A stretch of 64,000 nt of DNA from Lolium rigidum (Eukaryota > Streptophyta > Magnoliopsida > Poales > Poaceae), in contig NC_061510.1 in the NCBI RefSeq assembly GCF_022539505.1, positions 231,085,322 through 231,149,321 of the forward strand, given 5' to 3'. Position 1 is the stretch's first letter, and every line of letters begins with the position of its first letter. The position numbers and the translations under genes are program-made. Shown one piece after another: positions 43,001-56,381 of the stretch. Under the pieces are notes generated by a model. The model had not been told where the DNA came from. It made no database searches and saw nothing but the letters and a program-made list of their open reading frames with translations.

Positions 43001-43189
43001 AACTCTCCTAGTGCTAGCTAGCTGCAAGGACTTAAATTGGTGCTGTGGATCCCGGCTAGTGCTTGGCTGATGGCGTACCAAATGAGTGGATCTTTCCATT
43101 TTCCGCCTCTAGGATGATAGCAACCCTAGCGTTAGTGAGTGTTGTTTCATTGCATCTCTTGAGGAATTAGCTTCAAAAGAAACAAGAGT

Positions 43190-45090
43190 TTTTTTTTCGA
43201 AATGGGGGAAATTTCGCCCCAGCTTCTGCATCCAAAGGATGCACACGGCTTTTTTTATTAGATTATTCACAACATCTTACAAGAGCAATACAAAAGATCA
43301 AACTCGAAGCCACCTCGCTAAACCTACACAGAGATGAAGGGGGTGACAATTCACCAACTCATATCATCTAAAAACCAAATGCCTTTCCAGGCCGCCCAAT
43401 AGCAGATGAGAAGCACATCCAGTCAAGCAGACTCTCAGCATACGCCAAAACACACGCCATAGAAGTTGCTACCGCCGTCTTCCTCGACTCCATCTTCAAG
43501 AGAGATCATCGCATTGACCATGCCAGGCCTGCCATCGATGCCACCACGGCGCCAGACGATGATACGTCTCCAACGTATCTATAATTTCTTATGTTCCATG
43601 CTAGTTTTATGACAATACCTACATGTTTTACTCACACTTTATATCATTTTTATACATTTTCCGGGACTAACCTATTAACAAGATGCCGAAGCGCCAGTCC
43701 TGTTTTCTGCTGTTTTTGGTTTCAGAAATTCTACACAGGAAATATTCTCGGAATTGGACCCCACGAAGACAGAAGTCAATATTTTGCCGAGGCGGACCCA
43801 GAGAGCCAGAGGGGGCCAAGGGGCCCCCACACCATAAGGGGGCGCGGGCCCACCCCTGGCCGTGCCGCCATGTGGTGTGGGCACCCTGGGGCCCCTCCGA
43901 GGCCGCCCTTCCGCTTATATATTCTCCCAGAAGTAAAAACCCTAGGGGCATCGGTCTTCCTCCACGAAAAGTTACGTAGCCGCCGTCATCACGAAGCCAA
44001 GTTCAGGGGACATAAGTCTCTGTTCCTGCACGCCGCCGGGACTGGGAAGTGCCCCCGGAATCCATCTCCATCGACTCCATCACCATCTTCATCGCCGTTG
44101 CTGCCTCCCATGATGAGGAGGGAGTAGTTCTCCCCCGAGGCTGAGGGCTCTATTGGTAGCTATGTGGTTCATCTCTCTCTCCCATGGTGTGATCTTTATG
44201 TGATCATGAGCTTTGTAATCTAGTTGAATATGTAGATGTTATTCTTGTCTATTATGCACTCTAGAGGTTACTTTAATATGAACTCCGGAGTCACTCTCCA
44301 TGGTGTGATGGTGACGGTGTGCGCATCGTGTGTGATTCCTTTATGAAGTTGTGGAGCTTGTTTACTTCGGCTTGAGGTGTGCTTTTGTAGCCCTACACAA
44401 TGAATGGTGTTTGTTATCCAACAAGAGAGTGTTTGAGAGTAGCATCTATTTATTCAATTATGTGATCATTGTTGAGAGTGTCCACTAGTGAAAGTATGAT
44501 CCCTAGGCCTTGTTTCTAAGCATTGAAACACCGTTTCCAACAAGTTCCGCTACATGTTCGCTTGCTGCCATTTTTATTTCAGATTGCAATTACTACTTAT
44601 AATCATCCATATTACTTGTATTTCACTATCTCTTCGCCGAACTAGTGCACCTATACATCTGACAAGTGTATTAGGTGTGTTGGGGACACAAGAGACTTCT
44701 TGTATCTTAATTGCAGGGTTGCTTGAGAGGGATATCTCTGACCTCTACCTCCCTGAGTTCGATAAACCTTGGGTGATTCACTTAAGGGAAACTTGCTGCT
44801 GTTCTACAAACCTCTGCTCTTGGAGGCCCAACACTGTCTACAGGAATAGAAGCGTGCGTAGACATCAGACGACTCCACCATCCTGCGTGTGTCCATCACA
44901 CTGCATCCGTCTCGAGACACCACTGCACCATGTCGCGGCGATTCGACGATGTCGATACAGCAAAAGCTCACCGCTCCACCTCAGCACCACCGCCATTTGT
45001 TTTATGCTCCAAAAATGATGCCCCCAACAGGGAGAATGGCGTTGCGCGCAGCCATCGTCCGATCCAGGAGACCCGGTGACAAGGTATTAA
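43190..45090 (-). mobile_element. Reverse-oriented retroposon 3' end, split by a solo LTR
   Basis: A T-run at about 43190 followed by tcgaaatgggggaaatttcg reads, on the minus strand, as a 3' end with poly(A). The non-coding sequence continues to 43554 and resumes after the solo LTR (from 44868). It resembles LINE 3' UTRs of grasses. The far boundary and TSD are not resolved. Confidence 0.5.
43560..44867 (+). mobile_element. Solo LTR, Gypsy-like
   Basis: 1308 bp from tgatacgtctccaacgtatc to agacatca, flanked by a perfect 5-bp TSD gacga (43555-43559 and 44868-44872). It is related to, but clearly diverged from and shorter than, the LTR at 6982-8678. No internal region is present, which indicates LTR-LTR recombination. 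Confidence 0.92.
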
Positions 45091-45092
45091 CT

Positions 45093-45218
45093 TGTCAATG
45101 CCTACGGATTGTAGACTAGGGTTTAGTTGGATGTAGAGGACAAGTAGATCTCGAAGGTTTCAGCCGAAAAGTACTCGACGAATATGAAAACTAGGGTTTG
45201 AGAAACAATGATTCGATG
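45093..45218 (+). mobile_element. Truncated LTR-like sequence at the gap
   Basis: Starts tgtcaatgcctacggattgt and runs to the gap with gactagggtttag and aaaactagggtttg words. I recognise this as the start of a common Triticeae LTR type, but no second end is available. Confidence 0.4.
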
Positions 45219-45318
45219 NNNNNNNNNNNNNNNNNNNNNNNNNNNNNNNNNNNNNNNNNNNNNNNNNNNNNNNNNNNNNNNNNNNNNNNNNNNNNNNNNN
45301 NNNNNNNNNNNNNNNNNN
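45219..45318. other. Assembly gap (100 N)
   Basis: Placeholder gap exactly at the boundary between transposon DNA and the satellite array. The true array edge is therefore not seen. Confidence 0.99.
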
Positions 45319-48300
45319 CAAAGCATTATACTGTAGTTTTATGTCACATACATATATATAGTAAGCATTCAAAAGTTGATAAACAAGGTCTAGCTAGACA
45401 TATTCAAATAAGACAAAATCATGTATCTTCACTCCTCTTAAAGCCATAAACTACGTCTTATGGTAAGTCAAGCATGAAGAGGCGTGGCTTTGCTCTAAAA
45501 ACATGGTACTCTCTCCAAAACCTCCCAAATTATGTCTTCATTTTAGAGTGACTAGTTGGAATGATGATCCAGGCTTATATACCCTTTTCATTTTTCATAG
45601 TTTTGAACTTGTATAAATCCTTATTTGAAACTTAGGATTTGACTATATTCAAATGGGCATAAATAGCAAATAAAAAACCAAAGCATATATTCTTCTCCTT
45701 ATGTCATATAGAAAAGCATCTAAAAAGTTCATATAAATTGTCTATATTTATATCAAACCAGACAAACTCATGTCTCCAACCTGTAAATCCTTTGTCTCTA
45801 ATTATATACAGGTGAAGTCACGACAGCTGAGATAGGTGTTTGCCTCATGTGTTGGAATTTCTAAAACCTCCTCCCAAAAGTTTCATTTTTAATTTAGACT
45901 GGCTGGTTAATCCTGCTGAAGGATCCATGATTAATTCACCTTTCATCGTTGTACAAGCGAGCTCGTTTAAATCTTGGTCGAACCTAGATTTGACCCAAGA
46001 TCCTGGGCGGGCAAGTAAAAATCTCAGAAAATCAACGAGATATCGAAAACCAAAGGCCACGAGCACTGCATGTTATATGATTCATATGGATAAGCATGGT
46101 CACTGAGCAGTCATATTCTAGACTTTCAGACTAGAAAAATCATGTATCTACCCCTTAACCCCAAAACTCTGTTCTACAGAAAGTCAAGCATGAACAGAAG
46201 TGGCTTGTGGTTTTGGGTTTCAAAACATGGCAAATCCAAGAACCTCCCAAAAGCTTCATTTGAGTTACTATGAGTAAAGATCCAGACTCGACTACCTTCA
46301 TCATTTTCTCACGATGTACAGCTTGTGCAAACTCAACTACTTAAACCTAGGATTTTGCCAAGATTCCTCAGTCAGCATAAAACTCAAATGAACGAGGCCA
46401 CCACGCACGAGTAACCTCTTATATGTCATATCAGTAAGCATTCCAACAAGTTGATGTACAGCGGTTCTGATATATTCAAACAAGACAAATCATGTATCCA
46501 CTCCTATCGACCCTAAATCCTATTTATGAAGTCACATGAAGAGAAGTGGTTTTGGGTTTCAACATATGGAAATTCAAAAACCTCCTGCAATCAGTTTCAT
46601 TTTAGAGCTCACTAAGAAGGATCTCATGCTTTACCTTTAATTTCCATGTTTTAAACTTGTTTAAATCTGCCAGGTCAAACCAGATCGGACCAAAGATTCA
46701 AATGGGTATAAAATTCAGACATAAAATCAAAGTTAATGAAAACCAAAGCACATAGCCTTCTTAATTTATGTCATAGGTATAGAAGACCTAGTTGATAAAC
46801 ATACGGTCTCAGACAGTGATGTCTAAACCAGTAAAAACATGTATCAATTCCTAACCTCAAACCTGAAACTTATTCCTATGAAGTCAATCATGATAGAGAT
46901 TATTGGTTTTAAGCCAAAACATGGAAATTCAAGCACGTCCCAAAAGCCTATCACATTTTGGGTGGCTAACATGAAGGATCCATTACTACGCTTTGCTTCT
47001 TCATGCTTGAAACTTAATGAAATCTTGGTTGAACCGTAGGATTTGATCTGTGACCAAATGTGCATAAAATCTTTTTAAAAAATAGAGTAAATGAAAACAA
47101 AAGCACATAGGTCTTCTATGTCATAGTAGTGGTTATCCAGTTGATAAACAAGGTTTAGACATATTCCAACTAGATAACCGGCGTATCTACCTCCTAACCC
47201 TAAAACCTGCCCTGGTCTTATGTCTATGCATGAGGAGAAGTCGTTTGGTTTCAAAACGCTGCTTCAAAAAGCCTCATTTCTAAATGAGTTTGCACACCGA
47301 TTCAATTTGACTCACCTCTTGAATGACATTACAAGCGAGAAAGCACATATGGTGGCTATATCTCATACGTACGTCCAGACTAGATGCTAATCCCGGCCTT
47401 TATAGTTTGAGGCTCACTGAGATGAGGTCTGGAAAATCCTTGGACGAAATGGGGGCTGTTCTCAACTTCGTGAGCTGGGATTTGAACTCTGATCTGTAGT
47501 AATTCTGGCAAACCCTAGTTTAGTCCATTAATTATATAGACTCCAGAGGCTCTAGCTTTTCTACCCTTTATCATTGCTGCAAGTGGCACATGTGTGGGAC
47601 CCGTCTCGAGTGAGAAAACTCGAGGAAGAGGGATCACTCGATGAGAAGAAGAAGGGAGAGAATATGCGGTGTCTCCCCTTTCGGTGATGATGTTGACTTT
47701 TGTGGTTCGTCAAGAGTGAGATGCTGACAGGAGAGCGTAGCTGAGCGACTTAAATAGCGCTGAAGCAATTGGCCAGCCTGCAGAATGAGAGAGATTTTGT
47801 TTTTTGCAGAGAGGGACAAACCGGGTTGATCCAGAAGCGGACCTACAGGGTTTCCAATACGATCCGGCGCCAGGATGCCCTTCTCTCGGAGCAAAGAAGA
47901 GCGGTCGGAGTTTTATGGCAATCTATCAAGCATCGGACTTGCTGCAATCGGGGTAGCGGGACCTCACGCTAGTAAAAACCACACGGCGACGCACTGCCAG
48001 GTGGGTAAACCTCGGCTGATTATTACAGGTGCATTAGAACAAAGCTCGCCTATGGATCCATGGTAGGAAATCCAAAGCAACTCATTTGCGAGCATGATAT
48101 ATTTTTCCGCGAAGCAAAGCAATCAATCGACTCATCAATTGCATAGTTTGGAGTAGACTCAAGAAGATCCGTGTCTTACTCATCTCGCTTTCTACGCTGC
48201 AAACTTATTCAACCGGTCAAACAAAATTCATAGAAAGAATCAAAAAAACGTAAAATGAAAACCAGCAACATAAGTCTTCATGCTGTCATAGTAGTAAGAC

Positions 48301-51300
48301 TAAAGTTGAACAATGTTGTCTGAGACATTCAAACCTATAAAATCATGCGGCACCATACCCGCTAACCCTGAACGAATGCCATATCTAGCTACATCTGGCA
48401 TTCAAGATAAAACAAGTTCCTGAGATATCCAAACTGCGGATGAATCATGGTATCTATCCCCCATCGACCCTTAGTCCCCAGTTTATAGCGTCACATGAGT
48501 GAGAGAAGTGGTTTTAAGCCTCAAACATAGAAATTCTCAAAAACCTCCCATCTCAGTTTCATTTTAGAGTGTACGATGACCATAGAAGTAGCTCATGTCA
48601 TTCTACCTTTCATCATGCTGCAACTTATTGGCAATCTGGTCAAACCCAGATTTGATCCAAGATCCAATGCGGCAAAATTCCATGACAAAATCTAGAGACT
48701 TGAAGAACCAAAGCATCAATATGGTTTTCTTGACTGCAAATATAGAGAAACAATTCATGCTGATAAACGATATCTATACGAGACTCCAACCTAGAAAAAA
48801 TTATGTATATCTCACCCCAACCCTAACTCCGGCCTGGTGAAGTCAACTAGGATCTGACCCAAGATTCAAATGGGCATAAACAAAAAACAGAAAATGAAAC
48901 CATAGCTACATAGTACTCCTCTTAGAGTGTCATATAGTGGCGTTACAGTTGATAAACAAGCAAGTCCCGGGACATTATTCAAACTGGTTAGATTACAACT
49001 CATGGTCACCCTCTAACCCCCAAACTCTGTCGTGTGACGATCAGAGTCGTCAGACAAGAAGATAGGTGGTTTTGGGTTTCCAAACATAGAAATGCAAACC
49101 TCCTAAAACTTCTCATTTAGGTGCAAGACTTAGATGAGATGCGGCTTCCCCCTTCATTTCATGTTCTATACTGAGCCATTAAATCTGGTACTAAACCTAG
49201 ATTTGACCAAGATTCAAAATGCATCAAAATTCCAAAATCAGACCAAAAATGAAAACCAAAGCACATATCACGTAGTTTTCTTGCGCTCACACGTTGCCAT
49301 ATATATAGTATGCATCATAAGTTGATAAACGTGGTCCAGCGTTTAGAGATCCAGCCAAGAACAAATCACGATTCACCCCCTCTGAAACCATAAACTATGT
49401 CTTTTGGTGAAGTCAAGTTATGAAGAGAAGTGGTTTTTTGTCTCTAAACATGGAAATTCTCAAAACCTCCCAAATTGGAGCTCATTTTTAGAGTGACTAA
49501 GCTAAGAAGGATCCAGGCTTTATATATCTTTTCATATTCTATGTTTTGAATCTTGTATAAATTTGGTCAAACCTAGGATTTGACCAATATTCAAATGGGT
49601 ACAAAATAAAAATAAAAGAAACAAAAGCCAAAGCAATATCTTCTTAGTACATATATAGTAAGATCTAAAAGTTCATAAACAAGGTCTAGACATATTCAAA
49701 CCGCGACAAATCGTATAGTCCCCTAACCCTAAACTTTGTCTTAATTATATAGTGAAGTCATAGTATTAGACGAGAGAAGTGTGGTTTTGGTTTCAAACAT
49801 GAAATTTCAAAAACCTCCCGAAAAGCTTCATTTTAATTAGACTGGCTAGTTAATTAAGAAGGATCCATGATTAATTACTCTTTTCATTGTCATGTTTTAA
49901 ACTTGTTTAAATCTATGTCGAACCTAGGATTTAACTAAGATTCAAATGGGTATAAAATTCAGAAAAATCAGAAGAATGAAAACCAAAGCACATAGCTTCT
50001 GTTATGTCATATAGTAAGCAGTCCAAATTGATAAACATGGTCTGGCTATATTCAAACTAGAAAATCATGTATCTACCCCTAACCCCTAAACTGTCTTTAT
50101 GCAGTTTCATATGAATTGAAGTACTGTGGTTTGGGTTTCAAACATGGCAAATTCAAGAACCTCCCAAAGCTTCATTTAGAGTTACTAAGAGAAAGATCCC
50201 AAGACTCGATCATCTTATCATTTTCACATGTTGAGCTTGTGTTAAATCTTGCTCAACAAACCTAGGATTTTACAAGATTCTCAAATAGAAGGAAAATCCA
50301 AAAATGAAATATTCAATGCACATAGTCCTCTGATGTCTATAGTAGTGCATTCAAGTTGATAAACAAGGTCTAGACATATTCAAACAAGACAAATCATGTA
50401 TCCACCCCTATCAGATCCTAAACTTCGGCTTATAAGTCCAGCATGAAGAAAGTGGTTTTGGGTTTCAAACATGGAAATTTCAAAACCTCCCAGAATTCAA
50501 CTTCATTTAGAGTGATCTAAGAAGCGACCGATGCTACCTTTAATTCCATGTTTTAAACTTATTTAAATCTTGTCAAACTGAGATTGACCAAGATTCCAAA
50601 CGAGCATAAAAATCGCACAAAAAATCTAAAGAATGAAAAAAAACCACAGCATGGCCTTCTTGATTATGTCATATAGTAAACACTAGTGTTGATAAACAAA
50701 GGGTCTAGACATATTCAAACCAGAAAAATCATGTGTATATCTACCCCAACTCAAACTTGTCTTATGGTCAACTGCCAGTGAGAATTGGTTTGGTTTCAAA
50801 CATGCAAATTTAAAGTACTATCTAAAAGTCATATAGTCGTGTAGAGTGACTAATTAAGAAGGATCTTGGCTTTATGTTTCTTCATTTTTTCATGCTTGAA
50901 ACTTGTCAAATCTGGTTGAACTAGGATTTGACCAGAATCAAATGTGCATAAAATTCTTAAAAAATAGAAAATAAACAAAAGTACATGGTCTTTCCTTGCG
51001 TCATATAGTAAGCATCTGGGTTGATAATGTTTAGACATATTCAAACCAGACAACTCATGTGCATTCTACCCCTAACCCTAAAACTCCTGCCTATGAAGTT
51101 CATGTACTTGAGAGAACAGCTTGGCTCTGGAACACAGCTGTTCATTTCAAATATTTCAAACTTATTCAATCTATTCTCAAACTGAAAGACATACAAAAAG
51201 AGCAATAGAGAAAAGTACATTCTCACACATACTGCACAGATGCTAAAATCAGCCTCAGTTTGAGCTGCTTGGGATGAAATGGTATGCACCAGATTGAATG

Positions 51301-52560
51301 TGGCTGTCTCAACCTCGTAGTTGGATTTTGAACCTGATCCAGAAAGGTGCACCTGCAAAACCCTGAAGGTTTAGAACCTATTTAATTATAGATCTGTAGA
51401 ATGATTTTTCTACTTCTTTGTTATTAATATGCATATTATAAGCTGCCCACTGAGTGAAAATCCTGAGGAAGAGGGATTCACTTATGATAGAACAGTTAGA
51501 CTATGTGTCTCCCTTTTCCTGGTGATGATGCTTAATTTCTTTGTGGTATTGTCGCTGAGCAGGAGGTGCTAAATGAAGCAGTTGAATAGTCGAGCGAGGC
51601 CGTAGAATGAGAGATTGAGGTTTTTCGGGGAGAGGGACAACCAGAAGATCTGTAAAGACTCATGTCAAGATGATCCATGTCAGATGGCTTCCTCTTACAT
51701 GAAGATATTGAAAGTTTACATCTATTGTAATGTGACTCAGTCACTGAAGGGACCTCACGCCAAAACAATAAGTGACGCAATCTATAAAAACTCATGATTA
51801 TTATAGTAATATCAGAAACAAAGCCTGCAGGATCAAGGGGTAGGGAATCGTTAACTCATTTAATATATATTTATTTTTTCCATATTATAAAAGTTAATGT
51901 GACCACTATAATTTAATATTTTGAGTGATCACAAGAAGATCCAGTTGTCATTCTGCTTTCACTGGGTAAAACTGTCTGAACTTAATAAACAAATTGCGAA
52001 ATCAAAACAGAAATGAAAAACTAAAGCATATAGTTCTTATGTCAAGAGATAAAGACAGTTGATAAACATGTTAGAGCATTCAAACCATAACTCATGATCT
52101 ACCCGCTAACCCTAAACTGAAAACATATCATATCTGTTGATATAAACAAGTTCAGAGATGAGATCCAACCCAGATGAATCACATCACCCTGATCAGACCT
52201 CTAAAACTATGTCCAGAGCTAAGCATTTAAGAAAGGGTTTTATCAAATATGAAATTTCAAAACTCCAAATTCACTGATTTGAGAGTTAATAATTAAGAGG
52301 TGATTCGATGTCACCTTTTCATTTCCAGAGAGTTAAACTTATTTTAAATCTTGTCAAACCTAGGATCGATGAAGATTCAAATGTATAGGTAGTTCAGACA
52401 AAATCAAAGAATGAAAACCAAGACATAGCTCTCTGACTGTCATATAGAACACCTTAAGTTGATGTCAAGGTCTAGATATCCAACTAGAAAAAATTATGTA
52501 TATCTATCTCTAACTTAAACTCTGTCTTATTTGGGGGTTAATCTAGATTTGACCCAGATC
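45319..52560. repeat. Satellite array, degraded part
   Basis: The same roughly 340-bp monomers as the right part, recognisable by gataaacaaggtctagacat, gtttcaaacatgg and aacctaggatttga, but with many small insertions, deletions and substitutions. Between about 49380 and 50760 the monomer order equals that of 57000-58310. Two degraded copies of the non-satellite insert lie at about 47470-48110 and 51317-51940. No genes. Confidence 0.85.
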
Positions 52561-55500
52561 TGAAATGGGCATAAAATAAAAAAATGAAAAAATGAAAAAC
52601 CAAAGCGCACATAGTCTTCTTATATATCATATAGTAAGCATTAAAGTTGGTAAACAAGGTCTAGACATATTCAAACTAGACAAATCATGTATCTACCCCC
52701 TAACCCCTAAACTCCGTCTTATGACGAAGTCAAGCATGAAGATTAAGTGGTTTTGGGTTTCAAACATGGAAATTTCAAAAACCTCCCAAAAACTTCATTT
52801 TAGGGTGACTAAGAAGGATACAGGCTTCCCTTTTCATTTTCATGTTCTATACTTGTTTAAATCTTGGTCAAACCTAGGATTTGACCAAGATTCAAATGTG
52901 CATCAAAATTCCAAAAAAATCAGAAAAATGAAAAACCAAAGAACATAGTTTTCTTATGTCATATAAGTAAGCATTAAAGTTGATAAACAAGGGTCTAGAC
53001 ATATTCAAACAAGAACAAATCATGTATCTACCCCCTAACCCTAAACTTTGTCTTATGTAGTCAAGCATGAAGAGAAGTGGTTTTGGGTTTCAAATATGGA
53101 AATTTCAAAAACCTATCAAAAGCTTCATTTTAGAGTGACTAAGAAGGATCCATGCTTACCTTTTCATTTTCATATTTGAAACTTGTTTAAATCATTGTCA
53201 AACCTAGGATTTGACCAAGATTTAAATGGGCATAAAATTAAAAAAAATGGAAAAATGAAAAACAAAAGCACATAGTCTTCTTATGTCACATATATATATA
53301 GTAAGCATTCAAAAGTTGATAAACAAGGTCTAGATAGACATATTCAAATAAGACAAATCATGTATCTACCCCTCTAACCCTAAACTCCGTCTTATGAAGT
53401 CAAGCATGAAGAGAAGTGGTTTTAGGTTTCAAACATGGAAATTTCAAAAACCTCCCAAAAACTTCATTTTAGAGTGACTAAGAAGGATACATGTTTCCCT
53501 TTTCATTTTCATGTTTTAAACTTGTTTAAATCTTGGTCAAACCTAGGATTTGACCAAGATACAAATGGGCACAAAAAATGAAAAACAAAAAAGCACATAG
53601 TGTTCTTATGTCATATCGTAAGCATTCAAGTTGATAAACAAGGTCTAGATATATCCAAACCAGACAAATCATGTATGTACCCCGTGTCGATCTTATGAAG
53701 TCTAGCATGAAGAAAAGTCGTTTTGGCCGGGTTTCAAACATGGAAATTTCAAGAACATCCCAAAAGCTTCATTTTAGAGCGACTAAGAAGGATCCAGGCT
53801 TACCTTTCCATTTTCATGATTTAAACTTGTTTAAATCTTGGTCAAATCTTGACTCAAGCATGAAGATAAGTGGTTTTGGGTTTCAAACATGGAAATTTCA
53901 AAAACCTCCCAAAAACTTCATTTTAGGGTGACTAAGAAGGATACAGGCTTCCCTTTTCATTTTCATGTTCTATATATACTTGTTTAAATCTTGGTCAAAC
54001 CTAGGATTTGACCAAGATTCAAATGTGCATCAAAATTCTAAAAAAAATCAGAAAAATGAAAAACCAAAGCACATAGTCTTCTTATGTCATATAGTAAGCA
54101 TTAAAGTTGATAAACATGGTCTAGACATATTCAAACCATACAAATCATGTATCTACCCCTAACCCCTAAACTATGTCTTATGAAGTCAAGCATGAAGAGA
54201 AGTGGTTTTGGGTTTCAAACATGGAAATTTCAAAAACCGCCCAAAAACTTCATTTTAGAGTGACTAAGAAGGATACATGCTTCCCTTTTCATTTTCATGT
54301 TTTAAACTTGTTTAAATCTTGGTCAAACCTAGGATTTGATAAACATGGTCTAGACATATTCAAACCAGACAAATCATGTATCTACCCCTCTAAAACCATA
54401 AACTTCGTCTTATGAAGTCAAGCATGAAGAGAAGTGGTTTTGGGTTTCAAACATGGAAATTTCAAAAACCTCCCAAAATTAAAGCTTCATTTTAGAGTGA
54501 CTAGTTAAGAAGGATCCAGGCTTACCTTTTCATTTTCATGTTTTGAACTTGTTTAAATCTTGGTCAAACCTAGGATTTGACCAATATTCAAATGGGCATA
54601 AAATAAAAAATAAATAAAATAAAAAACCAAAGCACATAGTCTTCTTATGTCATATAGTAAGCATTCAAGTTCATAAACAAGGTCTAGACATATTCAAACC
54701 AGACAAATCATGTACCCCCTAACCCTAAACTTTGTCTTAATTATATATGAAGTCAAGCATGAAGCGGAGAAGTGTGGTTTTGGGTTTCAAACATGGAAAT
54801 TTCAAAAACCTCCCAAAAAGCTTCATTTTAATTAGACTGGCTGGTTAATTAAGAAGGATCCATGATTAATTACCTTTTCATTGTCATGTTTTAAACTTGT
54901 TTAAATCTTGGTCGAACCTAGGATTTGACCAAGATTCAAATGGGCATAAAATTTCATAAAAAAATCGAAAGAATGAAAAACCAAAGCACATAGCCTTCTT
55001 ATGTCATATAGTAAGCATTCAAATTGATAAACATGGTCTAGACATATTCAAACCAGAAAAATCATGTATCTACCCCTAACCCTAAACTCTGTCTTATGAA
55101 GTCAAGCATGAACAGAAGTACGGTGGTTTTGGGTTTCAAACATGGTAAATTCAAGAACCTCCCAAAAGCTTCATTTTAGAGTTACTAAGAGAAAGATCCA
55201 GACTTAATTACCTTATCATTTTCACATGTTAAACTTGTTTAAATCTTGCTCAACAAACCTAGGATTTTACCAAGATTCTCAAATGGGCATAAAAATCAAA
55301 AAATGAAATACCAATGCACATAGTCCTCTTATGTCATATAGTAAGCTAGCATTCAAGTTGATAAACAAGGTCTAGACATATTCAAACAAGACAAATCATG
55401 TATCTACCCCCTATCGACCCTAAACTTCGTCTTATGAAGTCAAGCATGAAGAGAAGTGGTTTTGGGTTTCAAACATGGAAATTTCAAAAACCTCCCAAAA

Positions 55501-55754
55501 TTCAGCTTCATTTTAGAGCAACTAAGAAGGATCGATGCTTACCTTTTCATTTCCATGTTTTAAACTTATTTAAATCTTGGTCAAACCTAGGATTTGACCA
55601 AGATTCAAATGGGCATAAAAATTCAGACAAAAAATCTAAAGAATGAAAAACCAAAGCACATAGCCTTCTTAATTATGTCATATAGTAAACACTCAAGTTG
55701 ATAAACAAGGTCTAGACATATTCAAACCAGAAAAATCATGTGTATATCTACCCC

Positions 55755-56381
55755 GTAGTTGGATTTTTTGAACCTTGATCTCGTAGTACTCGGGCAAAAC
55801 CCTAGTTTAACCTATTTAATTATAGATTCGTAGGTCGATTTTTCTACCTTTTTATTATTACTATGCAGCACATGTGTGTTTGCCCGTCGAGTGAAACTCG
55901 GAGGAAGAGGGATCACTCGGAAGGAGAGAAGAAGGGAGAGAATTATGGTTTTCGGGTGATGATGTTGACTTTTGTGCAGGGTTTGTCAGTGAGCAGGAGG
56001 TGCGAGCGAGCGAGCGAGCGAGTCGAGCGAGGCCGAGAATGAGAGAGATTTGTTTTTTTTTGTGAGAGGGACAACCGAAGGATCCAGAAGGACCCACAGA
56101 CTTCCAATACGCATCCTGATGCGTCTTCTCTTGACAAAGAAAATGGCTGGGAGTTTGCGTACCTATTGCACGTGACTTGTGCTCACGGAAGTGTGGGACC
56201 TCACGCATGGGCACCACACGTAAGTGACAGACCTCGCTGGTGTAAAAGCTCGGTTGATTATTATAGTGCATTAGAACAAAGTTTCCTATGGATTCAAGGG
56301 TAGGAAATCCAAGTTAACTCATTTACATGACATTATTTTTTCCATGAAGCAAAGTTAACGCACCTATCAATTGGTACATTT
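55755..56381. repeat. Non-satellite insert, higher-order copy 1
   Basis: Begins gtagttggattttttgaacc and replaces the middle of a monomer, which resumes at ggagtgactaagaaggatcc. It contains a gcga microsatellite (gcgagcgagcgagcgag, about 56000) and GC-richer DNA than the satellite. The origin is unknown; long minus-strand frames exist but no domain is recognised. Confidence 0.8.
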
